Assembly: GCA_037974665.1 (NCBI GenBank)
Contig: CM075765.1
Coordinates: forward strand, 57,483,747 to 57,547,746
Length of the DNA: 64,000 nt
Source of the DNA: Ehretia macrophylla
Lineage: Eukaryota; Streptophyta; Magnoliopsida; Boraginales; Ehretiaceae
Direction: 5' to 3'
The position numbers and the translations under genes are program-made. Positions 11,404-22,365 of this stretch are shown piece by piece (position 1 is the first letter of the stretch; each line of letters opens with the position of its first letter). Under the pieces are notes generated by a model. The model saw only the letters and a list, made by a program, of their open reading frames with translations. It was not told the origin of the DNA and did no database searches.

Positions 11404-14400
11404 TCTTTAATGGAGTCACCTCATATTTTCCTTAACCTAATTAATCAGCCCCTGGGAAGAATGATGATGGAGATGTATTGCGGCCTTCTCTTGTTCATCA
11501 ACTCGAACCTCATTCTTCTGCAATTGATGTTACGGATTAGCCTCACTCTTCAGGCCAACACCTTTGTTCGGCATTTTCTGCCAATTGTTAGCCTGTTCAG
11601 CTGACCTCAGAGGATTCTAGTCACCCAGCACAGCATGTTTATTCTCAGCGGTGATTACAGTCTCTTTCCCAGAAGATCAGCAGTCTAGCCTAGTTACTAC
11701 CCTTCATTCGCTTCCATATACATTACCATTTCATCTACCAGTTTTTTGAGTAGATTTGATCACAGTCCCATAAGCAGTAGGGACTGCAAGAGAGCTTTAT
11801 TCGTGTTCGAGATCAAGATGGTCCCCCATTTCTTCTTCTTTGCAACTAATGGCCTGCTGAGTGCAATAGATTCAATTGATGGCGGCACAAAAGCAAAACA
11901 AAAAGTACTTCTGAATTCACCCAATCCTTCTCACTTTTGGTTCATCAAGATAGGCTGGATAACGACACATCTCCATTTTTTCCTTCTTCCATTCACTGCT
12001 TGAGAAGAAGCTATGGGGCTTGAAGGAGTGCACTGGAGTTTTCAGAGCTTGGCTTTTCAGCCATAGCTTGCTGTTCTTCCAGCAGCATTTTCAGCCTCCT
12101 TTCGAGGCCCCTGCATTGTGATAAAACTAGATAGGCATCTTCCACAGTCTTGTTAACCGATTCAATTTCACTCACCGTCTCCTTACCACACTAGCTTTGA
12201 ATAGCGAAGCATTTACCTTGGAATGGTAGACTGAAGACCAAACCTTCATTACATTACAAAGTGGAAAGGGGCCCCCTCTTTGCTTTCGCTTAGCCTTATC
12301 TTATAAGCCTTACTAGGATAATTCATAAAACCATGCCTATCCTTCTGAGGAAAAAGCTTTCTTCTAACTAAGTTAGACTGCCGCTTACAAGCAGGTAACC
12401 TACCTTCTAAACCATGCTCTACTAGACTTTCTTCTGAGCCACTTTTGAAAGAGTGAAAAGCTGCTAAGGAAGGACAAGCGGAATGTCGGGAGAAAGCAAT
12501 CTCATTCAATCATTTTTGGGGTTGGACATTCATCATTTCTTACACCACTACCGGCAGAGAAGATAAAGGCTATTCCTATCAAATATCATATTTTTCTAAA
12601 CACCGTATTCCGCCAAACCATTTACTATGCAAAAAAGGACTTGATTAGCTCCTATTAGACGTTAATGTTCGAGTTCGTAACTCCTTGATGACTTTTTTAC
12701 CTTCATTTACCGATAGTTGTAGTAATAAGGCTTCTTCAAGGAAAAGAGAAGAGGCAGATTCAATCCCAATAGCTCCTATCTTTAATATGTTAAGCGGAAG
12801 AGGGGGCAGGGCTTTAATGCCCATTCCCTAGCCAACTATCTTTCCTTCTAAGACTGATAAGATTGTTCCCATTAAGGCAATGCAATTATTAATGACCGAT
12901 CAACAATAATAGTGTTGTGGCACTTTTTCTGACTTTCTTGTTGAGCATAAAACTTCTAGAGGATTTGATATGGATGTCACTTGCTTGTTCTAGAAGAAGC
13001 TGCTATTGAATCAATCAACTGTGACTGAATCGAAATTTCAAAGAAAAGAAAAAGGACTTTGGTTCTTTCTTTTGTCGATTCCGCCAATTGCAAGAGTTAG
13101 GCTTTCTTAGAAAGGATACAGGATTAAAGTCTAATATAATATGTCCATTTTGAAAGAAGGAATTGCACATGAATAGGCTCTTTCTTACACCTTCAATGAG
13201 GCAGCGGGGATGGCACGTATGAGTAGTTGTCACAAATTTAAGGGGAAAGAAATAGTTAATCTACGAGAAGGGGGGGAAGAAGATGGCTCAGCTCTTTGCC
13301 GATCTTTTTCTTTTCTTTGTTGATTGCTCTCAATGAAATTTACCATGTTGCACTAAGTTACTTACGGATGTATGCATGCAATCCGGGAACACTTTGGGGT
13401 GAACACCCATCTGAACAAGTAGGGTCAATAGTTCAGCATTGAGCCCGTAACATTTAGCAAAAAAAAAATCTTTAACCCAACAAGTTCTCTCCGAACCAAG
13501 CTAGATAGTTTCCTATCACTAGGCTCACCAACCAATTTGGACTTTGATTCTTATTATTCCTACTGGATATCAAAACAAACCATAAAGATTGTTTCTAGCC
13601 ATGAGTTCCCCTATGACATAAGCGTTCTTGGGTGCGGTGGGCCATCATCCGCCAGGTCTTTGAGTGCCCGTCGTACCATGCAGTTGGTGTACTAGGCTGA
13701 TCAAGACTCTACTTTTGGGTTCTGGAACTTGCGCCCAGCCCTGTCTGCCAGCTCTTAGTGGCTCTACGTCTAGTCATGCGTGGGAGCAGCTCAAACAAAG
13801 AAGAGTCTGGTCCGGTCTGAATTTAGGCACGCCCCGCCCGACTGCTGCTAGGTCTGGGAATAGCACCAGGCGAGGGTGCTGCTATGCTCCTTAATGAATC
13901 GAATGGTCCTTCGACCTTCATTTGATTTTGACGGCCGGCATAGATATCATGAGACCCACCTACTAAACCTATGAAAAAAGCCCTGCCCTTTACCTTCACT
14001 ACTAGGAAAGTAAGCAACTTCTATTAGTGTCGGACCTTGAGTCAAATTGATCGTGTCATTTGCAATGTCCATCAATGATGATTCATTAATGTCCATTGAT
14101 TTAGACTCATTCCCCTTTCTCAACTACAAAAAAGATCGAGAGGGGCCCGAACCAAACCAAGAACGGAAACGGAAGCCCTTCAATTCACTCTCCATTCTCT
14201 CTTAAATAAATAAAGCTTGCCCTCGAGCCCTAGGCCTGTCAGCCAGGTCTTTCCCTATTCTTCTGTTCCCGCCACGAGAAAGGCGCACATAAGAGGTATG
14301 CCCAGTGCGCGGAGGATTCGTTGAGAGTTTTTCTCAGTAGGGAACTGTACGATTTTTTCCCCTATTGTATTGAATCAATAAAAAAAGATGTCAGCATTAC

Positions 14401-14769
14401 GACCGCCTATTGTTTTATCCAATATTGACCGGAGACGAGCCCCGACTTCCATAGGACCTTGGTTTGACCTCCCGTAGTAGTCCTTGCTTTTAAGAAAGCA
14501 AAGCGGGGCCAATTTCTCATACTTGCTTAGTGTGCCCCCTTTTCTTCAAGTGCCCCACCTGGTTCACATGGTTGTTGGCCTACCAAGCACTTTCCCGCTA
14601 CTCCTACTGCCTGCTTGGAAGGTAGAACGCTAGTTATCCAGACTTTTCTCTCTATTGGGGCCCTCCCATTGCTGACACCATAAGCTAAGGCAGCTCTAGC
14701 TCGCACAGGGGCCCGCCTTACGAGGCCAAAGTTGGCTCAGCGGTCAGCCTCCATTCGAATTATGTTAGG
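11404..14769. other. Mitochondrial-type spacer, no gene identified
   Basis: No reading frame in this 3.4 kb could be linked to a known family. An open stretch at 11746-12003 and others of 60-90 codons lack supporting features. Poly-T and poly-A tracts are frequent. Confidence 0.45.
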
Positions 14770-14989
14770 GGTTCTTTTGCTTTTGCCAAATCTAGAGAGA
14801 TATTACAAATCCTCCATACCAGATTCCATCGCCACGGCCATCTAGTTCACCGGTACTACCAAAAAGTCTTATGCTTATGTTACTCTTACTGATGGTTTGA
14901 TTATCTTGGACCACGAAGACCCCAGTCATGTTTCTGGTTTCCATTTTCATAATCATATTGATGATAAATCTCCTCGTGCTCTACCATAA
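14770..14989 (+). pseudogene. Unassigned coding-like relic
   Basis: A frame from about 14770 reads IPDSIATAI, has a TAG at 14843-14845, and then reads FTGTTKKSYAYVTLTDGLI and LDHEDPSHVSGFHFHNH up to a TAA at 14987-14989. The composition looks like protein-coding sequence rather than random spacer. I do not recognise the family, and no start codon or domain was found. Confidence 0.3.
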
Positions 14990-15370
14990 GAACTTGGAGT
15001 CCGTATCATGGTGAAGATAAGGTAAGGTTGTGATTCTTGCTCAAAAAATAGACTGAACACGTTCGAATTATTGGCTCATCCGACCTGGCAACATTCATGA
15101 GTCGCTCGTTCAACTGTCCCTCGAAGACAGGGTCGAGAAGTGCCATGCATGGTTGCCCCCCGTTCTTTTCCTAGTGCGAGCCTTATTTTATTAGTTTAGT
15201 GCAGTCAAGCTTTGGCTCCCTAGATAAAAAAAAGGGGGGACTTCTGCAATGGGCTATGCTACCCAAACCAACTGAGGGAAGTCGCATACGTCCCATTGCA
15301 AGAACCTACAATGTTATGATCCCATTGGTTTACCCTTTTTTCTTTGGTAGTTTAACGGACGGTCGCCCCT

Positions 15371-15594
15371 CCAACAAGAAAAGGTATAAATATGGAAACT
15401 TTTCTGCCATTTGGATTAGGGAATTTATGGAGGAAATCGGGTTTTAATTTCCCAGAAATCGCATGATTATATAACCAAAGGGAATAAGCCATGCCTAAAA
15501 TCAACACAAGCACTACTAATGTGGCTACTAATCTATTTCTTTGGAAAACTCCTACTAAGATGAGAAATTCCCCGATAATGCTGCTAGTACCAAG
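15371..15594 (-). pseudogene. nad4: nad4 exon 3, 3' part
   Basis: On the minus strand this encodes the C-terminal half of exon 3 of NADH dehydrogenase subunit 4 (complex I, inner-membrane proton-pumping arm). Blocks read GTSSIIGEFLILVGVFQRN, SLWLYNHAISGKLKPDFLHK and IPFLVG. The exon end falls at about 15371, where the frame runs into intron-like sequence (GGGGCGACCGTCC), matching the natural exon 3/intron 3 boundary. The upstream end is cut at 15594 by retrotransposon element A. The exon resumes at 26186 on the far side of the element, with CCAAG duplicated (15590-15594 and 26181-26185). No stop lies in this piece. Exon 4 was not found. Confidence 0.9.
15590..15594. repeat. Target-site duplication CCAAG, left copy (element A)
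   Basis: These five bases directly abut the TGTG start of the left LTR and recur at 26181-26185 directly after the terminal CA of the right LTR. The duplicated bases belong to nad4 exon 3. Confidence 0.95.
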
Positions 15595-15599
15595 TGTGA

Positions 15600-16015
15600 G
15601 GCCCGACCCCGAATAATGTGCCTTACCTCGATTTGCGTGCCACAAACCCTTAATTATATGACCGACCTTGGATTACGTGTCCTATCTTGGTTTTCGTGCA
15701 TACCTCGTCGTACGTTCCTTGACCTAGAATAGTGTGCCCTAATCCCCGACTCACGTGTGGTACCTAGAAATACGTGCCCTGATCTCGATATACGTGTGTT
15801 ATCTCGTTTTGTGTGCCCTAACCTTGAACTGCGTACCTTAACCTAGGTTTAAGAGTCGTACCTTGATTTGTGTGCATTACATTGAATTACGTGCCTTGCA
15901 TTGGTTTACGTGCATTCATATAGGGTTACGTGCGTTTACTTGAAAAACGTGCGTTCGTCTCGTAGTTCGTGTCCTACCTCGAAGTGCGTGCCCTAAACTT
16001 AGGAAAGCGTGTCTT
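15600..16015 (+). promoter_or_regulatory. U3 array of about 20 degenerate ACGTG/GCGTG units
   Basis: The start of the LTR is built from roughly 20 units of 18-21 bp with the loose pattern (T)TACCTCGANTTACGTGCC. Many units contain ACGTG or GCGTG, the core of plant G-box/ABRE sites bound by bZIP and bHLH factors. The same array occurs at 22371-22790 in the right LTR and, in reverse, near 47690-47936 in element B. Its placement at the 5' end of U3 suggests a transcriptional enhancer; the function is inferred. Confidence 0.6.
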
Positions 16016-16146
16016 CACGCTAATTAAGAAAGCATCTTACACGAAGCACTAGACTATTAAACAATCCTACAAAATCCACTAACAATATAATAATCCAAAT
16101 TCCTTTAACTAGAAGACAAAAATGCATAAAAAACAAAACATTCTTT

Positions 16147-16178
<32 letters not shown>

Positions 16179-16921
16179 TTTTTTTTTTCTTTCTTTCTTT
16201 CTTTTTTCCATTATTCTTTTTGCACTTCAAAATACAATTAGAATAATGCTTAAGATGACACAATTTCAGCCAATTCAATAGCTTTGACCGACCACTAGGA
16301 GCATTGTTTTAGCAATTGTATATTTTATTCATAATCTTAGTCAAACACTTAGCATAAGCCATTAAAATAATTGCTCAATTCCCCTCAATTTCTCACCATA
16401 ACCGACCAGCCTTTGTATATTCCAAGCACATAGAATATAATAATGCTCAAAACAAACAAAATTCAGATTGTAACATTGCTTTGGCCGACCATGTGATGCA
16501 AATTAACAAGCTTGCATAGTTTAAAATATTCCTAGACAAGCCTATGACAAAATGAATAAAAAAAAAAAAATGAATCAAAAGATACCTACCATGCTCCACT
16601 TTCTCGGTCAAAACACTCCAAGCATCTTCACATTCCAATAATGCACAATGACTAAGGAATTTTCAGAAATTGTAGAGCTCTTGGCCGACACATGCAATTA
16701 AAAACATCACCAAAGCATCTTTAACTTTATCTTTGCTTGCAAACCTTCTATCAAGCTTCCATCTCCTCTCTCTCTCGACCTTAGTATTTTCATAGGCTCC
16801 CAAGTCTGAAAAATTTCTCCCCATAACACACAAGCATCTTCCAAAGCAAAGGAAAGCAAGAAAGAAGCTTCGTTGGTGCATTTTCAAGAACATTCTGCAT
16901 CTACCTGGTTGTTTTGATAAG

Positions 16922-18739
16922 GTGAGGGTTCAAAACTTTTGGAAAACTCTTTAAAACTTCACATGCATGACCATGAATGTGTGTATTTGCTTCTGTGCTT
17001 GAGCTATGTGGTCGTTCATGAGTTTAAACAACCATGCATGGCAATAACTTGGCTTGAAAATGATACTAGACAAAGTCGAAATTTGAGACTGCTTCTGACC
17101 CGTCTGTTCGAGGCAATTTTTGGTTAAGCAAATGATGTTGAAATTGCGTGAAAATCCCTAGGTGACTAGTTTGGCCAATTTTGAACACTTTTCGCAGAAA
17201 TAAGCAAAGTCAAATTTTGGCTCTAAGGCCCTCAAAATGGCAAAATCACGTAATATAGCTAAATCTGGAAAGTTTCGAGAAAAAGGAAGCAGTTTGGCAG
17301 ATTTACTGCCCGTGTGGAACGAGATGATTTTGACATAGCAAACGACATCCAAAATGCGTGAAAATTTTTGTACTGCTATATTTTTGAGTTGTGGACATTT
17401 TTTCCAGAAATAGGCTTAGGCTAAAAATGAACCTAAGGACCTCAAAATCATGCAATATCGAAGGATAGGCAAATCTGGACAGTTTTGAGCAGTTCCACCA
17501 TTTTGGCTATAACTAACGATCCAGAACTCCAATTGATGCAAGGTTTGTTTCTGATTTTAGTTAACTTCTTAATCTTTAATTTGATATATTATTCACTGAA
17601 TTTTGAGTTCATTTGCCTGCCCAGTTGATTGTGAGAAAACAGCTTATTGCAGTTAGGGTTTCAATTGACTATGTGCTTGGGAAAAACTTGTTGAACCTCT
17701 TTTGTGGTACTAATTACTTGGAATGGTAGTATTGGAATATTGTGTGGACTGTATTGAATGTTGAGGATGTTGAATGAGACAATGCATGACTTTGGAATGA
17801 TGATAGAGTTGGCTTAGGGTTTTGATCGCACGATTTTGCATGAAAAGCGATCCCTAATATCTAGGTACTCTTGTTAATTGTTAACCGGGGGTTATTGTGT
17901 GGAAAATGTACATTGCGTGGGCTGCCCGTAAAATGTTTTATAGTTCCAAATGTGAGTAGGCTCTTGCATGTTGACAAATAAGCTTTCCTTGCACCCAAAC
18001 CCCTTTGATATCCTCGCATGTTGCGTGAACTTATCGCTTGATCCCGTGAGCTTCTTAATGAGTTATATGGCCTGTTATACATCTGTTACATGGCTACCCG
18101 TTTAATTTCCATATAACTCTATATGCCTTTCAAGTGAAAATTCCTGTCCTATCGTGCCCTGCTTGTTTATCTGTCAATGTGCAATCTTATGACTCTCCGG
18201 AGGCGACCTACTTTGTTGTCCTCCTTCTGTGATATATATTACCTGTCATAAATGTGCATTGCATACAAGGTTGCAACCTTTCCTGTTGGCATGGTAGTGA
18301 TCACGTACGCCGGGCGGCATCGGGCTTGCCGGTGATACCGTGACCACCATGGTCCCATTCCCTCTCTCGCTTGGGGGCTAGACTTCCTCGGAGAGTTGGG
18401 TCGTAGGATTTTGGGGTACATCCGGAGTACACCCACTTGGTGTGTTTGGGGGATGATTTGAAGTCGGCCGCAACAGTTGATCCTGGATCTGATCTGAGAG
18501 CAAAAGCTCACCGTATCCTTTCATTATATGTATAAGTACTCCCGCTTGGATCCTAGAGAACCTCGGGGAGGAAAGACTGGTATTCCTGTTTCTGTATTTG
18601 TATTTCTGTACTTGTACTTCTGTTGTATTCATGTTTGAAAAAGGGATTTTCATAAGTTTAACCGGAAAATGAGTTTCAAACTTAATTCTCGTTCCCCCTC
18701 GCTGAGTTCATAAGGACTCACCCTCTTTCATCATTTCAG
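16922..18739 (+). other. Putative leader intron in element A left LTR
   Basis: The donor-like junction GATAAG/GTGAGGG is at 16921/16922. The acceptor-like end GACTCACCCTCTTT...TCAG is at 18739, with a branch-site-like CTCAC and a pyrimidine tract. The interval is 1818 bp, identical in length to that in the right LTR. Equivalent intervals occur in three other LTR groups in this window. Splicing is inferred, not observed. The interval also contains an imperfect duplication with a period of about 210 bp (around 17165-17510). Confidence 0.5.
18199..18224 (+). ncRNA. Conserved LTR leader stem-loop (element A, left LTR)
   Basis: Left arm GGAGGCGAC, loop CTACTTT, right arm GTTGTCCTCC. Nine pairs form, including one G-U, with a single bulged T. 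The same fold with the same loop is found in other LTR groups here with paired substitutions in the stem. It lies inside the putative leader intron. The role is unknown; packaging, splicing control or dimerisation signals are possibilities. Confidence 0.55.
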
Positions 18740-18799
18740 GTGAAGAAGAACAGGCACAGGAACCCGAGCTCAATGTACCTAATGATGAACCTCTGGAAT
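18740..18799 (+). other. Short acidic reading frame after the LTR acceptor site
   Basis: Directly after the acceptor-like AG, a frame reads EEEQAQEPELNVPNDEPLE followed by TGA. Frames of similar length and acidity, also ending in TGA, occur at the same place in the other LTR groups (for example ending DDSLE in element B and PESLL in the solo LTR). No start codon is present in the exon-like part. If translated, it would need an upstream exon. Confidence 0.35.
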
Positions 18800-19438
18800 G
18801 ATTGCTTGTTATCGTTGTTTTGCTTGAACGTGACTTCTTGTGAACTTTTGTTACTTATAGACTATTTCCCTCATGTTGTTGTTGCTTGTGATGTAAAAGA
18901 CCCCCGCTGTAATTTGGGGTCTAATTTTGGGTTGTACTTATTTTAAGTAGACTGATACTAGACATGACACTACTATGATCGTTTTGCTTTCACTACTGCT
19001 AGTATCCATCACAGGTTATGATGCTTAGTTAAGAAATAGGTTAATGAACTTATCCAATCTCAGCAGGTACTCGCTTATAAGCTAAGATCAACAGGTATAT
19101 TTTGAAATGAGGATAAATGAACAAACGAGACATAGTATCATGTTAGGTTATAAATCATACGGGACGTCGAATTAACCAATAGGCAATTCAATTGATGGAA
19201 TAATAGTAATCTTAGCTGGAATTGAATTTGAAATGGTAAATTTTGAGGCTGTTAGGAAATTTAGGTCAAAACAAAGAGCTCAATTACAGCCGTCATGCTG
19301 CTGGATTTCCGGAAAGTTTTGGAGTCTAGAATAAAACGTTAAGTGTTAAACCTCCTAGAATGGTTAAGAATGTGAAAGGACTTGATTGTTTAGATCACAC
19401 CCTAGTCTAACCTTTATAGGCCGGGTTGGGGCGTGACA

Positions 19439-22365
19439 CCTTAGAAGAATGGTATCAGAGCTTAGTTTACTAACTAGGCGTTAGTCGGGTTCAACTCTCG
19501 GACCATGGGTAGAAGCCCTAAGGTAATTATGATGTCTTGTTTATATGTGTTAATGTGTGCTAATGTGCTTTAATTGCTTTGAGAATTGAATACTATGTGC
19601 CTTTGTGGACTATATGTATTATGTGTCATGCACACCGACACGTTAGTGCCCTCAATAATGCATGCATCCTTTTATACTCCTTTCTTGATACATGTGCATG
19701 TTATATAACCATGAATGACTGTTTATATGCATAGATAGTTAGGATTAGAACTTTCAGGGAAGTGAATTCATGCAGGAAGAACGAAAAGTCTCGATTAGAG
19801 ATTTCTGGCATCTTCACAGGTACTCGATGGATAGTAGGTATTATTGGATATGCATATGTATAAAATGCGTAGCACGAGTATAATTGTTAAGGTAAAGTTT
19901 CTTCTTATTATTATTATTATTTTTTTTTTGGAATACCTATACCTGTGATTAAGTTGTCAATTTTATAGCTATGAAGTTATTGTTTCCGTTAAACCGTTCT
20001 TCTTATTGTGGTTCAAGTATAAAGTTTGAAGACACACTACTTCCTTAGATATAAGGGTATACTATTAAATATGTAGAGTAGTATATATTCTCATGTGTTG
20101 ATAGTGGAAGTTGACTTGGAGGTTTCTTTGAATCCATTTCTCACATCTTAAAATTGGCTTGATAGGCTATCTAAGAAGTTGGCAAAATGCTCGTACGATC
20201 GAATCCTTACTTGATTGGAATTAAGCATTGATGAAATTGATATGGTGTATACTAGCGAGTTTCAAGTTCACTAAATGTTGAGATCATAACCTAGAAATTA
20301 AAAGATGAATTCGTGGAAGTTGACGATAGTTACTTTTAGGGGTTAGATTATTGAGACATGGATAGTGTATTTGAGTGACTTAGCAATGGATAACCTCAAG
20401 ACATGTAGGCAACTCTGGAGACTAAGTTTAACCAGGTTGATGAATCTTTAGTATAACAAGATATAAGGATGTTGGAATCGAGGAATTTACGTAGCTAGAA
20501 CTCGTGTTCGGAAAATTACACCTAAAATGTTAGGTCGGATAGAAGTTTAAGGAATTGAATTATGCATTAAATGACTAACGTTACTAAAGGTCCTAAGTTG
20601 GATATTTATGATATTAAGAAACACGGTATTAGTTTGGTGTCCCTCGAACTTAGCTGTAAATACGCAAGTAAGTCATTCTAAGCTCTCGTTATTTGGATAT
20701 CCTAGAGGATATTAGGAAGCATATATCCCTAAGTAACACCGATGGACCTATTATATAAACCATGGAAATGATATTAAACATCTGGTTGCCAAGTGGAGTT
20801 GTTAGGGTATGATTTGAAATCCTAAATAGCTAATAGTGAGTATGCATGATGATTCATGGTGAACCCTAGGACCTAAGGTCGATGAGTCTTGATGATCTTA
20901 GCTAGTTGAACATGTAAACGAAGAAAGTAAGATAGAGATGAATCAGAGTCATGATGACCCAAGGGACTATTGTTAGACCACCGTATCTATGTGCACCATT
21001 TTACTTCTAGAAACTAGCTGTTGGAGACTTCGAATTGTGGTCATCGAATAAGAGGGGTGAATTTTGTAGTGATACTTAAATAAATAATTAATTACTTTTG
21101 AAGTTCTATTAGGTTATGTTGAAGAATGCCTAGTGGTCATAATTCTTATGTTGACACGGCCTTGAAGTTATTTTGTGTAACAAGCTACTTGGATTAGTAT
21201 GGTAAGTGTCTTATGAGCTAGATCATTTCGGTACCCATTTATAGTCCTAGGATTGTTGTTGTACGACCGGTAACCTGGTAGAGCATTGATATCACTTACA
21301 TGGCGATGAACCCAGCTTAGTAACATTAATGTCGAAGATATATTGGCGGGCATTAAGTATTCGAAGGAATGACTAGGTCGCTAAATGGGTAGGACCATTG
21401 TCTTCTTAAGTATGACGTAACCTTGGATTGAGGTGAGTGGAATTTATTTGAGGTTGAAACTAATCGCCTTAGGAGTTTTGGATAAGATTAAAAGAAAATT
21501 CTGAAGTTTCGTGACTTGAAGATAGAGATTCGAATAAGGAAATAAATTGTGGATCACAAGCTGATGAATTTTACTTGTAAGAGTTGAACTAGTGCTACAT
21601 GATTAGTTACTCATGCAATTTCAATGGCAATTTGTTGGTGGTACTTAATAAACCTTAGAGTTTGAGTTTCATGAACCTCAACAGTCTTTCTCCTTGATTT
21701 CGGGCATGAAGGTTAACGAAGCTGGGAAAGGATGTTAGTGAATAAGAGCCTATGATCGGGAGACTAGTCATTAGAAACTTTGCTAATCTAATGTACCTGC
21801 GAGATAAAAAGGGCTATAATACCATCGATAGATGACGATTTGAGATGGATTAGTTTGTTTGGAGAGTTTTTCCTGAAAATAGAGTCGTATTGTGGAAACG
21901 ATCCATAACACGTGTATGTCCTAGGTGTTAACAATTTTGAAGCTAGTTGATAGAATATGTAAATCTGATATAGATCTATCATCTTGAAATTAGCGTATGT
22001 CACCCTAGGATCATGGAATTATAGTGATATTCCTTTTGAGGTATGAATGCGAGATTGACACAACATGAGCCATGATTTTGGAGTTACAGTTCTATTGTTA
22101 GAATACCGATGCAACTTTGATGACTATGTTTGAAGACTCTAACCTTAGTTAATGAACTTGACCTTAATATCAAATGGAGAATAGAGTCGTTCAAAGAAAA
22201 GAACTATAAATGTAGAGGTCACACCGAACTAAAAGATTGGAGAAACATAGGAAGTGAATTGGTGGTGGTAAGAGATCGCCAAACACGGGATGAACTGGAG
22301 TAGAAAGAATCACCTCAATAGGCAAGAATGAATTTCGGGACGAAATTCTTTTAAGGAGGGGAGGA
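19439..22365 (+). other. Non-coding interior of element A
   Basis: The interior begins CCTTAGAAGAA before the primer-binding site and ends at the polypurine tract. Between them I see no gag, protease, reverse transcriptase or integrase motif on either strand and no long open frame. This is what a LARD-type derivative shows, in contrast to the 4.8-kb coding interior of element B. Confidence 0.8.
19450..19461 (+). other. Primer-binding site, initiator tRNA-Met (element A)
   Basis: TGGTATCAGAGC lies 11 bases after the left LTR and is complementary to the 3' end of plant initiator tRNA-Met, the usual primer of Ty3 and copia elements. Confidence 0.9.

Larger units (their letters stand above)
15595..19438 (+). 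repeat. Left LTR of element A
   Basis: TGTGAGGCCCG...GGGGCGTGACA termini. The first 0.4 kb carry an array of degenerate ACGTG-bearing units (see 15600-16015). A microsatellite (TTA and TA repeats, then a T/C tract) lies at about 16143-16205. The leader intron-like interval spans 16922-18739, with a stem-loop at 18199-18224. Many short frames on both strands are conserved between the two LTRs only because the LTRs are copies. Confidence 0.95.

Noticed and set aside
18239..18653. Minus-strand frames of 90-91 codons conserved in both LTRs of element A
   Set aside because: Conserved only because the LTRs are recent copies; they are antisense to the leader and lack domains.
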